Of a stretch of DNA of 64,000 bases, positions 16,691-25,042 are shown in pieces. A program made the position numbers and the translations under genes. Every line of letters begins with the position of its first letter. Position 1 is the first letter of the stretch. The stretch is from contig NZ_AUXS01000075.1 of assembly GCF_001625565.1 (NCBI RefSeq), positions 310,001 through 374,000 of the forward strand. The letters run 5' to 3'. This DNA comes from Pseudoalteromonas luteoviolacea NCIMB 1944. GTDB lineage: Bacteria; Pseudomonadota; Gammaproteobacteria; Enterobacterales; Alteromonadaceae. The notes beneath the pieces were generated by a model. The model saw only the letters and a program-made list of their open reading frames with translations, was not told the DNA's origin and made no database searches.

Positions 16691-18064
16691 ATGAGAGTGT
16701 TAACACCGTTAAGTGCAGTTGCTGTAGCAGTCACATTGCTTTTAAGCGGCTGTGGAGAGAGTAGTTCCAGCTCGGCTGGTTCTGAGTTTGCTGGAGGTAA
16801 TGGTTCAACTCCTCCTACGACGCCAACAACACCGACGACGCCAACAACGCCGACGACCCCAACAACGCCAACAGATCCTTCGACACCAACGACACCGCCA
16901 ACCGATCCATCTACGCCAACTGATCCGACTACACCGGGGACATTTGATGAATCAAAGTTGGTTGCAAATTTGGTAAATAATGTTTTGACGCCCGCGCTTA
17001 CCCAGTTTGATACATTTGCTAAAGCACAGCAGAGCCAAATAGGTGAATATTGTGTGGCTGAAAAAGCGCAAAGCGCCAATGCTGCAGACTTGCATGAAAA
17101 AGCAAAAGACAGCTGGCGTGCGGCCATGAGTAGCTGGCAATATGTCGAGTTAATGCAAGTGGGTCCTCTTTTAAGTAACGGTAAAGAGCTTAAGGGCAAT
17201 ATATATTCTTGGCCTGCAGGTGGTGCACTGTGTAGTTTGGACTTGGACATTGTGTATCATGAAGACGGTTTCATCAATGGAGACACAAATAGGCCATATG
17301 ATATAAAAATGCGCACTTCCGACCGCAAAGGTTTAATTGCCATTGAACATGCTTTATTCAATACCAATTACAACCATAGCTGTGCTTCTGAAAATGCATC
17401 GTTGGCACCTTGGAATAGCCGCACAATAACTGAACGAAAGGCAGCGCGCTGTGAATTTGCCCACACCGTGGCGGGCGATATTGTCGATAATAGCACTGCT
17501 ATTTTAGCGAGTTGGCAAGGCGACAACGGCTTTGCGAATCAACTAATTAATGCAGGTAACCCCGGTTCGCAGTTTGACACGCCTCACATAGCATTAAACG
17601 AAATATCAAAAGCCCTCTTTTATATGACTAAAGAGCTAAAGGATGAAAAGCTTGGTACACCACTTGGGCTATTTACTAATAGCTGTGGATTTGTAGCGTG
17701 TGGTCAGGATGTAGAATCTGATATATCGGAACATTCAAAAGAAAATTTATTGGCAAATATTCGAGCGTTTAAACAAATTTTCACCGGTGAGGGCAGCAAT
17801 GCAGACAACACACTGGGTTTTGATGATTTTCTCGATGCAGAGCAAGGCTCAGACATAAAACAGCGTATGCTACAAGGCCTAGCAGAAGCGGAAGCGGCAT
17901 TACTGGCGATTGATGGTTCGTTAAAGCAAGCAATTGATAATGACACTGCAAAAGTCACTGAAGTACACGCAAAAGTTAAAAATGTGACTGATGAGCTTAA
18001 AAATGATTTTATCAATAAGTTAGCTTTAGAACTTCCTCAAACATCGGCAGGTGACAATGACTAA
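16691..18064 (+). CDS. Imelysin-family (M75) lipoprotein
   Basis: 457 residues. The lipoprotein signal ends in LLSGC. A long low-complexity Thr-Pro/Asp-Pro linker spans about 40-85, then an imelysin-like helical domain covers about 90-450. The conserved family motif is visible as GLIAIEHALF (a GxHxxE-type region), and other helices contain SWRAAMSSWQ and LYSWPAG-type segments (NIYSWPAGGALC). Imelysins such as IrpA and algal-type homologues are iron-regulated and linked to iron uptake; they are not demonstrated peptidases. The gene overlaps the TonB receptor start (the downstream ATG 18057 lies before its stop at 18062-18064), so the two are translationally coupled. Confidence 0.85.
   Translation: MRVLTPLSAVAVAVTLLLSGCGESSSSSAGSEFAGGNGSTPPTTPTTPTTPTTPTTPTTPTDPSTPTTPPTDPSTPTDPTTPGTFDESKLVANLVNNVLTPALTQFDTFAKAQQSQIGEYCVAEKAQSANAADLHEKAKDSWRAAMSSWQYVELMQVGPLLSNGKELKGNIYSWPAGGALCSLDLDIVYHEDGFINGDTNRPYDIKMRTSDRKGLIAIEHALFNTNYNHSCASENASLAPWNSRTITERKAARCEFAHTVAGDIVDNSTAILASWQGDNGFANQLINAGNPGSQFDTPHIALNEISKALFYMTKELKDEKLGTPLGLFTNSCGFVACGQDVESDISEHSKENLLANIRAFKQIFTGEGSNADNTLGFDDFLDAEQGSDIKQRMLQGLAEAEAALLAIDGSLKQAIDNDTAKVTEVHAKVKNVTDELKNDFINKLALELPQTSAGDND
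16814..16940 (+). repeat. Thr-Pro coding minisatellite in imelysin linker
   Basis: Imperfect 9-bp units of Pro-Thr-Thr codons, with an 18-bp higher-order alternation (CCAACAACA then CCGACGACG), degenerating into Pro-Thr-Asp and Pro-Ser units. It forms the stalk between lipid anchor and imelysin domain and is likely to vary in length between strains. Confidence 0.85.
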
Positions 18065-20276
18065 GTACACTCGTATGAATAAATCGTTACTAGCAATGGC
18101 CGTTGCTGTTGCACTACCAAATGCTTACGCAGATGAAACAGCGAAAGATGACATCGAACATATTCAAATAATCAGTCACTATGACAAGTTAAGAACTGAG
18201 GCAGGTTCCGCGACTTTGCTTACAGAAGAGCAATTAGGTGAGTATGAATATGATGATATTCACCGTGTACTTTCTTCAGTACCTGGTGTGAATATTCGTG
18301 AGGAAGATGGTTATGGCTTGCGTCCAAACATCGGCTTTCGTGGTGTGACCCCAGAACGAAGTAAAAAAATTACCATTATGGAAGATGGTGTCCTAATTGG
18401 TCCTGCGCCATATTCAGCGCCTGCTGCTTATTACTTCCCACAAACAACGCGTATGACAGCTGTTGAAGTATTTAAGGGGCCTGCAGCGATTAAACATGGT
18501 CCACAGACCATTGCTGGTGCGTTGAATCTAGTGACGCGCTCAGTCCCTGAATTTACCGAAGGGGCAATAGACATTGCAGCGGGTGGTGATGGTTATACCA
18601 AAGCGCACGGTTATTTTGGCTCCGTGGTCAACAACATTGGCTTTTTAGTAGAAGCGGTTAACGTCCAAGCGGATGGCTTTAAAGAGCTTGATGGTGGTGG
18701 TGATACAGGATTTGATAAGAATGATTTCTTAGCCAAATTTAATTACCGTTTACAGCAAGGTGATATTGAGCACAATTTCGGCTTAAAACTCAGTTATGCT
18801 GATGAGATATCAGATGAGACATATCTTGGCTTAACCGAAGCAGATTTTGCAGAAAACCCATATCGTCGATACGCAGCAACAGCGCCTGCAAAAATGGATA
18901 CTGAACATCAACAAGTGATGTTCACCCACAGTATGAGCACGGATAATTTGAGCTTAACAACGCGTTTGTATCGCAATGATTATGAGCGTGCTTGGTTGAA
19001 GCTAAATAGTGTTGAAGGTAAGTCACCTCAGGAAATTTTATTAAACCCTGAAGCGGAAGATAATCAGCGTTTATATGAAATCTTGAAAGGCGAGCAAGAT
19101 TCAGTGGTCCCAGGTGCGGCGAACTTTTTGACAATGGGCACGAACGACAGAGAATACTATTCGCAAGGTTTACAAATCGATGGTGATTTTGCGTTTAATT
19201 TGTTCGACTTAAACCATGACTTATCATTTGGTGTGAGGTTCCATGAGGATGAAATCGAACGTAAGCACTTTGAAGAAAGCTATAAAATGACGTCTGGGGT
19301 GTCTTCACTGGTTGAAAACAGCAAACGCTTCACAACATTGAATACAGAGCATACCGAAGCGTGGTCAGTGTATGTTGAAGACAAAATCAAGCTGGATGCG
19401 TTAACTCTGGGTGTTGGTGTGCGTGGTGAGCTGATGGACATGCATTACCAAAACAACAGTAACCCAAATGATTGGCTTGATAAAACTACCCGTATTTGGT
19501 TGCCTGGCGTCAGTGGTTTCTACCAATTAAGTGAAGACTCGGGCGTATTGTTTGGCATCCACCGTGGTTTTTCTCCAGCTTCCCCGGCGCAATCGTCAGA
19601 AATTGAGATAGAGAAGAGTACCAACTATGAATTTGGTGGACGTTATAATGATGGCGTAACTGAGTTTGAAGTTGTGAGCTTTTTCAATGACTATAGCAAC
19701 TTAAAGGAGAGCTGTGGCCAGTCTAACTGTGGTGATAGCCTACAACAAGATGCCGAGTTTAATGGCGGTGCTGCCCATGTTTATGGCCTTGAGGCGCAAT
19801 TCTCGCAGCGCTATCCACTTAACTTGCAGTTAGATATTCCGTACAGCCTTGTTTATACCTATACAAAAGGTGAGTTTAAAAATGATCGCCGAACCACATT
19901 TGCTCAATGGGGCGAAGTGAAAAGTGGCGATCCGCTGCCGTATTTGCCAGAGCATCAAGTTAGCTTCAATGTTGGTCTAAGTGCAGATAAATGGCGTACG
20001 TCATTAGCTGTTAAATATATTGGTTCTATGCCCGAAGCTGCAGGTCGAAGCTGGCAAGAGGGTACTCAAGAATTTACTTTATATTTAGAAGGTCAGGAAG
20101 TTCCTTCATCAACAACGGTCGACTTGTCAGCAAGCTACGACTTTGATGAATACGGTCAGGTATACCTAAAGGTAGACAACTTACTTGATGAAGATAAAAT
20201 TGTAAGTCGTAGACCTTATGGCGCGCGTCCAGGAAAACCAAGACAGGTTACTGTTGGATACAAATACCAATTTTAG
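18057..20276 (+). CDS. TonB-dependent outer-membrane receptor, FecA-like
   Basis: About 739 residues from ATG 18057 (GTG 18051 also possible). The signal peptide ends in NAYA. A possible TonB box lies in IEHIQIIS, then the plug domain (about 45-165) has VPGVNIREEDGYGLRPNIGFRG, MEDGVLIGPAPYSAPAAYYFP and GPAAIKHGPQTIAGALNLVTR, which is the signature of FecA/iron-dicitrate-type receptors. The 22-strand barrel ends with aromatic YKYQF. There is no N-terminal signalling extension, so no FecR-type sigma control. Together with the coupled imelysin and DUF4856 lipoproteins it probably imports a metal complex; the ligand is unknown. A strong terminator follows. Confidence 0.9.
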   Translation: MTKYTRMNKSLLAMAVAVALPNAYADETAKDDIEHIQIISHYDKLRTEAGSATLLTEEQLGEYEYDDIHRVLSSVPGVNIREEDGYGLRPNIGFRGVTPERSKKITIMEDGVLIGPAPYSAPAAYYFPQTTRMTAVEVFKGPAAIKHGPQTIAGALNLVTRSVPEFTEGAIDIAAGGDGYTKAHGYFGSVVNNIGFLVEAVNVQADGFKELDGGGDTGFDKNDFLAKFNYRLQQGDIEHNFGLKLSYADEISDETYLGLTEADFAENPYRRYAATAPAKMDTEHQQVMFTHSMSTDNLSLTTRLYRNDYERAWLKLNSVEGKSPQEILLNPEAEDNQRLYEILKGEQDSVVPGAANFLTMGTNDREYYSQGLQIDGDFAFNLFDLNHDLSFGVRFHEDEIERKHFEESYKMTSGVSSLVENSKRFTTLNTEHTEAWSVYVEDKIKLDALTLGVGVRGELMDMHYQNNSNPNDWLDKTTRIWLPGVSGFYQLSEDSGVLFGIHRGFSPASPAQSSEIEIEKSTNYEFGGRYNDGVTEFEVVSFFNDYSNLKESCGQSNCGDSLQQDAEFNGGAAHVYGLEAQFSQRYPLNLQLDIPYSLVYTYTKGEFKNDRRTTFAQWGEVKSGDPLPYLPEHQVSFNVGLSADKWRTSLAVKYIGSMPEAAGRSWQEGTQEFTLYLEGQEVPSSTTVDLSASYDFDEYGQVYLKVDNLLDEDKIVSRRPYGARPGKPRQVTVGYKYQF

Positions 20277-20309
20277 ACATCCGTGATGTTTAACGCCACG
20301 TATAAAAGT

Positions 20310-20334
20310 AAGGCCGCATCATGCGGCCTTTTTT
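20310..20334 (+). terminator. Terminator after the TonB receptor
   Basis: AAGGCCGC / GCGGCCTT stem with ATCAT loop, followed by TTTT. Confidence 0.92.
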
Positions 20335-20361
20335 AACAATAAATGGGAGTGGATAGGCTTA

Positions 20362-21336
20362 ATGTTTGAGACTATATGGCAAAGTATTTCTACATTGCCA
20401 GGCTATTTGGTCGATGCAAATAAACGCATTTTCTGGCTGTATTTGGCATCGGCTGTGGTAATGGCTTTTTTTGTATATTTCACGACCAATACAACTCGCA
20501 GCTTAAAAGGCTTTTGGCATTTTTTGTTTCCGCGCTCAGTATGGTTGCATGAAAGTGCCAAACAGGATTACGGACTGTTTATTATTAATCGCATTATTAA
20601 AGCCCTCACTTTTGCGCCAATTGTATTAACTATGGTGCCAGTTGCAATTGGCTTATCTGATGGGCTTGAAGCTTTATTTGGCCCGTCTTTACATTTGCAG
20701 TGGCCTCAACCGGTAATAATTGGTCTGTTTACACTGATGTTATTTATTGTCGATGATTTGACGCGATATCTACTTCATCTTGCGTTACATAAGATCCCGT
20801 GTTTGTGGGAAATTCACAAGGTTCATCACTCTGCCAAAGTACTTACGCCATTTACAATTTATCGCTCACACCCAATAGAAAGCTATTTTTATGCATGTCG
20901 CATGGCTTTAACACAGGGAATAGTTGTTGGTCTCGGCTACTTCTTTTTTGGGTCTGCACTGAGTATGTTTGATATTTTAGGGGCTAATCTATTCGTTTTT
21001 GTATTCAACATATGTGGGTCTAATTTACGCCATTCTCATGTCTGGTTTAGCTGGGGAGATAAATTAGAAGGGTGGTTTATCAGTCCTGCACAACATCAAA
21101 TTCATCATAGTGATAACCCAAAGCATTTTGATACAAACATTGGTTCGGCATTGGCAATATGGGATCGCATAGCTGGCAGTTTAATTCGTGCATCGCAAGC
21201 CAAGGGCATTTCAATTGGGGTAGGCAAGTACGATGCTGGCCATGATAGCCTATGGGCGATTTACTACAAACCTGTAGTTGCTGCGTTTAAAGCGCTGTAT
21301 CCGACTGCATTGATGAACAAGAAAGAAGATAATTAG
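20362..21336 (+). CDS. Fatty acid hydroxylase / sterol desaturase superfamily membrane protein
   Basis: 324-residue di-iron membrane oxygenase family member with several hydrophobic spans. The three histidine clusters are present: HLALH (139-143), HKVHH (152-156) and HQIHH (about 243-247), with a further HSH nearby. Such enzymes hydroxylate or desaturate lipids, isoprenoids or carotenoids; the substrate here is not evident. It follows the FecA-like operon after a terminator and has its own ribosome-binding site (AGG five bases before ATG). Iron is its expected cofactor, but a link with the upstream metal operon is only positional. Confidence 0.85.
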   Translation: MFETIWQSISTLPGYLVDANKRIFWLYLASAVVMAFFVYFTTNTTRSLKGFWHFLFPRSVWLHESAKQDYGLFIINRIIKALTFAPIVLTMVPVAIGLSDGLEALFGPSLHLQWPQPVIIGLFTLMLFIVDDLTRYLLHLALHKIPCLWEIHKVHHSAKVLTPFTIYRSHPIESYFYACRMALTQGIVVGLGYFFFGSALSMFDILGANLFVFVFNICGSNLRHSHVWFSWGDKLEGWFISPAQHQIHHSDNPKHFDTNIGSALAIWDRIAGSLIRASQAKGISIGVGKYDAGHDSLWAIYYKPVVAAFKALYPTALMNKKEDN

Positions 21337-21415
21337 TAAAAAGAAGAGAAGGTAGGCTGGCGACGGGCATGGCCAGCCTATTGTAGAGGGAGTAGGCCCT
21401 CAAAAAATCGATTGT

Positions 21416-21700
21416 TTAGTGCATTACACGAGATGATGAACGGTAGAAGCCTAATTCATTTAGTTTATCAATAAGGCTAGGGTCGTCTAAACGCTCTGGT
21501 GTCGACTCAGTACGCAAGTAGTGATCGTCGGGTACAGCATGTAAATCCAACATTTTTTGAAATAAAATATTACGAATTGCTAGCGCTGTCATCCCCGAGT
21601 CCTGAATGCTATCTAAGCGTTCTTGTATGTCGGCGAATGGGCCCGCATTCACATCGTCAACCGCTGCTGGAAAGTACGAATTTAACTTATTCTTGCTCAT
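21416..21700 (-). CDS. Hypothetical 94-residue protein
   Basis: The start is placed at ATG 21700 because GAGGG lies five bases upstream; the frame extends to 21808, but that part is unlikely to be translated. There is no signal peptide or membrane segment. The sequence contains acidic helices (FADIQERLDSIQDSGMTALAIRNILFQKMLDLH) and a C-terminal PERLDDPSLIDKLNELGFYRS. I do not recognise a family. It is a single gene between convergent or divergent neighbours. Confidence 0.6.
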   Translation of the reverse strand: MSKNKLNSYFPAAVDDVNAGPFADIQERLDSIQDSGMTALAIRNILFQKMLDLHAVPDDHYLRTESTPERLDDPSLIDKLNELGFYRSSSRVMH

Positions 21701-21946
21701 GCAAACCCTCATAAAATATCTCGTTAGGATCCGTGGGTGTTCCCCAAAAAGGATACTAAGTATAAGATTTAAGTACAAAAAATTATTGAACCAGTCTTTA
21801 ACTGACACAGCCAGTGTACTCTGTTTCTATGTCGAATTACTAACTTCGATGTAAAGTTTTGTAAATCGCACTAATACAAAAAAGTACGAAAAAGTGGGTG
21901 GGATTTTAGACGTCTAGATGTAACTATATGACAGGAAAATAAAAAT

Positions 21947-21979
21947 AGTTCTCAGTACCCTTTAAAGGGTCTGAGAACT
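21947..21979 (-). terminator. Terminator of the Kef-type antiporter gene
   Basis: Long hairpin AGTTCTCAG-T-ACCC-TTTAAA-GGGT-CTGAGAACT. On the minus strand it is followed by ATTTTTATTTT, fitting a terminator for the antiporter gene. Confidence 0.8.
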
Positions 21980-21991
21980 GAAATGAATAAT

Positions 21992-23560
21992 TTAAAATAA
22001 TTTTTCTTTTACATGTTCAGCAAAACCACTTCCCGCTTCTAAATAGAAGTTATAGGTAGAGTGGACGCCCATATCTTCAAGCTCTTTTTGCTGATCTGGG
22101 TAATTGGCGATGGCAGTTACTTGACCTGTATAACCAGACGCTTGTAGCTGCTCCAGCGCATAGATGTTCTGCATATGTTTGGGCATAGCAAGCATGACCA
22201 TTTCTACATTTGAGTGGTTAACTCTTTGCCAAAAATCTGGGTCTGTAGCATCAGCAAGAAGCACACGCCTGCCGCGCTTAACGTGTTTGTCGACGACTTC
22301 TGGTTTTATGTCTATTCCAGCCACAGAATTGGGGTGTGAGCAGTGAATTGTTTCATATGCACCAGTACCTATCCTGCCCATGCCGAATATGACGATCCGG
22401 GTGTCTGTGAGGTTCACTGGAAGTTCTTCCTCTAGGCGCTTTGGGCTCTCAAATTTTTGTAATACATGTTCTAATTTGACATAAATCTCATTGGCACGTT
22501 TGTTTAGCGGTGACGCGAGAATAAAAGTGATTGAGACGGCAATTGCAACGACGGCTAACCAGTCTGGCGCAATCATTCCAGAGCTTGCTGCAACGGCACA
22601 TACAATGAGACCAAACTCACTATAATTTGACAGCGTGAAGGCGCTTAGCAGCGACGTACGAGCACGCAATCTAAACATATTTGTGAGCACGTAATATAAG
22701 AACACCTTAATCGGTAAGACCAGCACCAGCAGTAAGCCGATCATAAAAGCATTGACCGATATACTGGCATTTAAACCGATGTTTAAGAAAAAGCCGACCA
22801 GCAGAATATTTTTTAAATTTAATAATGATTTAGAAAGCTCACTTGCCTTTTTATGCGGGGCAAATATCATCCCGATAATCAACGCACCCAAGTCGCCTTT
22901 TAACCCTGCAAACTCAAACGCATGGTAGCCAACGACTAAGGCGAAAAAGAACCCGAACAAGGGCAGCAACTCACCATGTTTGGAGCGACTGAGCACCCAA
23001 AACATCACTTTTCTAAAGATGAATAGACCAGCAACAAGCGCTAGCGCCCAAATATTAGGTATTTTACCCGTACTGATTGCCAAAAAGACAACGGCAAAGA
23101 TATCTTGCATGACCAAAATACCAATGGCAATTTTGCCATGCAGGCTCGCCATTTCCCCTCGTTCTTCCAGTACTTTTACTGCAAATACTGTGCTTGAAAA
23201 ACTAAACGCAAAGCCCACCAATAAAGCACTTTGCAGGTCCAGTTGATTGAATAGAGGTAAGTTGAATACACACAATAGCAGTAGGAGAGAAGCGAAAAAG
23301 GCACTACTTAAAACAATATGCAAAGTTGCTGGCGCCCATACCTGAGGCTTTACAAGGTTTTTTACTCTAAGCTTTAGGCCAATACTAAAAAGTAGGATAG
23401 TGACGCCCAAGTCGGCAAGTTGAGAGAGTAATGGAGTTGTTTGTTGACCCATGAGGTTGAGAATAAACCCGGCCATCAAGAATCCTATCAGAGGTGGTAG
23501 CTTTAATTGATAAATTGAAAAACCACACGCGAAAGCAATTGCAAAGTAAAGTAGTTCCAT
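21992..23560 (-). CDS. Kef-type cation/proton antiporter (CPA2) with TrkA-N domain
   Basis: 522-residue inner-membrane protein. About 12 transmembrane helices at 1-370 form the Na+/H+ exchanger domain (LPPLIGFLMAGFILN, GVTILLFSIGLKL, FAFSFSSTVFAVKVLEE, KGDLGALIIGMIFAPH). A cytosolic Rossmann (TrkA-N/RCK) domain follows at about 390-510 with the nucleotide-binding motif IVIFGMGRIGTGAYE. It most resembles YbaL/KefB-like potassium or sodium/proton antiporters. The RCK domain suggests gating by a nucleotide or redox ligand. No ancillary KefF/KefG gene is adjacent. It is monocistronic, divergent from the Spo0M-like gene. Confidence 0.88.
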   Translation of the reverse strand: MELLYFAIAFACGFSIYQLKLPPLIGFLMAGFILNLMGQQTTPLLSQLADLGVTILLFSIGLKLRVKNLVKPQVWAPATLHIVLSSAFFASLLLLLCVFNLPLFNQLDLQSALLVGFAFSFSSTVFAVKVLEERGEMASLHGKIAIGILVMQDIFAVVFLAISTGKIPNIWALALVAGLFIFRKVMFWVLSRSKHGELLPLFGFFFALVVGYHAFEFAGLKGDLGALIIGMIFAPHKKASELSKSLLNLKNILLVGFFLNIGLNASISVNAFMIGLLLVLVLPIKVFLYYVLTNMFRLRARTSLLSAFTLSNYSEFGLIVCAVAASSGMIAPDWLAVVAIAVSITFILASPLNKRANEIYVKLEHVLQKFESPKRLEEELPVNLTDTRIVIFGMGRIGTGAYETIHCSHPNSVAGIDIKPEVVDKHVKRGRRVLLADATDPDFWQRVNHSNVEMVMLAMPKHMQNIYALEQLQASGYTGQVTAIANYPDQQKELEDMGVHSTYNFYLEAGSGFAEHVKEKLF

Positions 23561-23762
23561 AAGTTACGCTGGTTGTGATTGGTAACCTGATTCTACCAAA
23601 TCGCGTTGGTTTATAAATCAATTCTGGACAAAAGTATATGGCACTATGCATTAGTAATATGCAAACAAATCTATATTTATCAAAAATAGGTAGATTTTCA
23701 CTGACAAGCTCGAATAAATGTGTTTAAGATGCCTTAACGGAACATCCTCGAGAGGAGTAATG

Positions 23763-24506
23763 ATGTTTAAAAAACTCTTAGCATCTGTCGGAGTAGGTGC
23801 AGCAAAAGTAGATACAGTATTAGAAACGGAACATTTACACCCGGGTCAAAAATTTCAAGCTCAAATTATTGTGATGGGCGGCGATGTAGAACAAGAAATT
23901 TCTGGACTTGAATTGGCGCTGATGACCAAGGTCAAAGTCGAAAATGATGATGGTGAATACTTCACTAATCACGTCATAGAAAAGTGGCGAATCCCAGAAG
24001 AGTTTACAATTTCTCCAGGCGAGCAAAAAGTGATCCCATTTGAAGCTCGACTCCATTCAGAAACACCGATAACGCAGATTAACGCGCCTTATAACCATTG
24101 CCATGTGTGGCTGGAAACGGGGTTGGATATTGATCTAGCGCTAGACCCATCAGACAAAGACGCGCTGCATATCTATCCGAACGAAGCCGTAAAAGCTGTG
24201 CTTAGTGCAATGGATAAATTGGGCTTCCAACTGGTTAAAGCAGATGTTGAAAAAGGTTATTTACGTGCCTCAAGCTTCCAGTCTATTTCAGGGTGTTACC
24301 AAGAGATAGAGTACCGACCGAGCAGTCGCTCTATGTTTGGTTTACAAGAGGTTGAGCTTTCGTTCGTACCTGAAGCGCATAAAACCCATGTATTAATTGA
24401 ATTGGATCGCGCTTTTCGCAATGACGGTTATGTTGATTTAACGATTGAACATGATCAAGTGAACTTGTCACGTATATGTGATCAACTCGAACGCTTATTT
24501 GCCTAA
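23763..24506 (+). CDS. Spo0M-like (sporulation-control) arrestin-fold protein
   Basis: 247 residues from ATG 23763, with GAGGAG five bases upstream; ATG 23760 is also possible. The start MFKKLLASVGVGAAKVDTVLE and the beta-rich GQKFQAQIIVMGGDVEQEI...PFEARLHSETPIT...VWLETGLDIDLALDPSD are characteristic of Spo0M family proteins, which have an arrestin-like fold and also occur in non-sporulating bacteria. A basic C-terminal domain follows. The cytoplasmic role is unknown in Gram-negatives. It is followed after 26 bases by an elaA-like gene and may be cotranscribed. Confidence 0.85.
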   Translation: MFKKLLASVGVGAAKVDTVLETEHLHPGQKFQAQIIVMGGDVEQEISGLELALMTKVKVENDDGEYFTNHVIEKWRIPEEFTISPGEQKVIPFEARLHSETPITQINAPYNHCHVWLETGLDIDLALDPSDKDALHIYPNEAVKAVLSAMDKLGFQLVKADVEKGYLRASSFQSISGCYQEIEYRPSSRSMFGLQEVELSFVPEAHKTHVLIELDRAFRNDGYVDLTIEHDQVNLSRICDQLERLFA

Positions 24507-24532
24507 CTATATAAAGAAGGCAGTTTGAATCA

Positions 24533-24979
24533 ATGACGGATTTTAAAGACAAGTCATTTTATGAGCTCAGTCATGATGAGCTCTTTAACGTGTTTAAATT
24601 GCGTGTAGATGTGTTTGTGGTTGAGCAAAACTGCCCTTATCATGAAATAGATGAGGTCGACCGAGTGCCAAGTACTCGACATATTTTGTTTAGCGAGAGT
24701 GACCACTTACAAGCATATGCACGCTGTTACTCAAAAGAAAATGGTGCAGCGGCAATTGGGCGTGTTTTGATTTCTACAGAGCAGCGTGGCTCTGGCATTG
24801 CCTATAAACTGATGGAAAGTGCACTGGCGTGCTGTATTGCGCATTTCCCAAACAGGCCAATCGAAATATCGGCACAAACATATTTGCAGCCATTTTATCA
24901 AAAGCTAGGCTTTGAGGTTGTGAGTGAAGCTTATTTAGAAGATGGTATTGAACACATTGATATGCTGTTGAAGCCTTGA
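24533..24979 (+). CDS. elaA: GNAT N-acetyltransferase, ElaA-like
   Basis: 148-residue acetyltransferase. ElaA features are FYELSHDELFNVFKLRVDVFVVEQNCPYHEIDEVD at the N-terminus, an acetyl-CoA pyrophosphate loop in EQRGSGIAYKLM, and YLQPFYQKLGFEVVSEAYLEDGIEHIDM at the end. Substrate not established for this family. It lies 26 bases after the Spo0M-like gene, probably the same transcript, and ends at a shared bidirectional terminator. Confidence 0.88.
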   Translation: MTDFKDKSFYELSHDELFNVFKLRVDVFVVEQNCPYHEIDEVDRVPSTRHILFSESDHLQAYARCYSKENGAAAIGRVLISTEQRGSGIAYKLMESALACCIAHFPNRPIEISAQTYLQPFYQKLGFEVVSEAYLEDGIEHIDMLLKP

Positions 24980-25016
24980 GCCCTTATTTCATAGAGCTAA
25001 ATTATCATTAAAAAGT

Positions 25017-25042
25017 AAAAAGGCGCTAACAGCGCCTTTTTT
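25017..25042. terminator. Bidirectional terminator
   Basis: AAAAAGGCGCT-AAC-AGCGCCTTTTTT between the convergent elaA-like and NSS symporter genes. Confidence 0.93.

Noticed and set aside
16648..17250. 200-residue minus-strand ORF opposite the imelysin gene
   Set aside because: Its Val/Gly-rich stretch is the reverse reading of the Thr-Pro repeat; no independent support.
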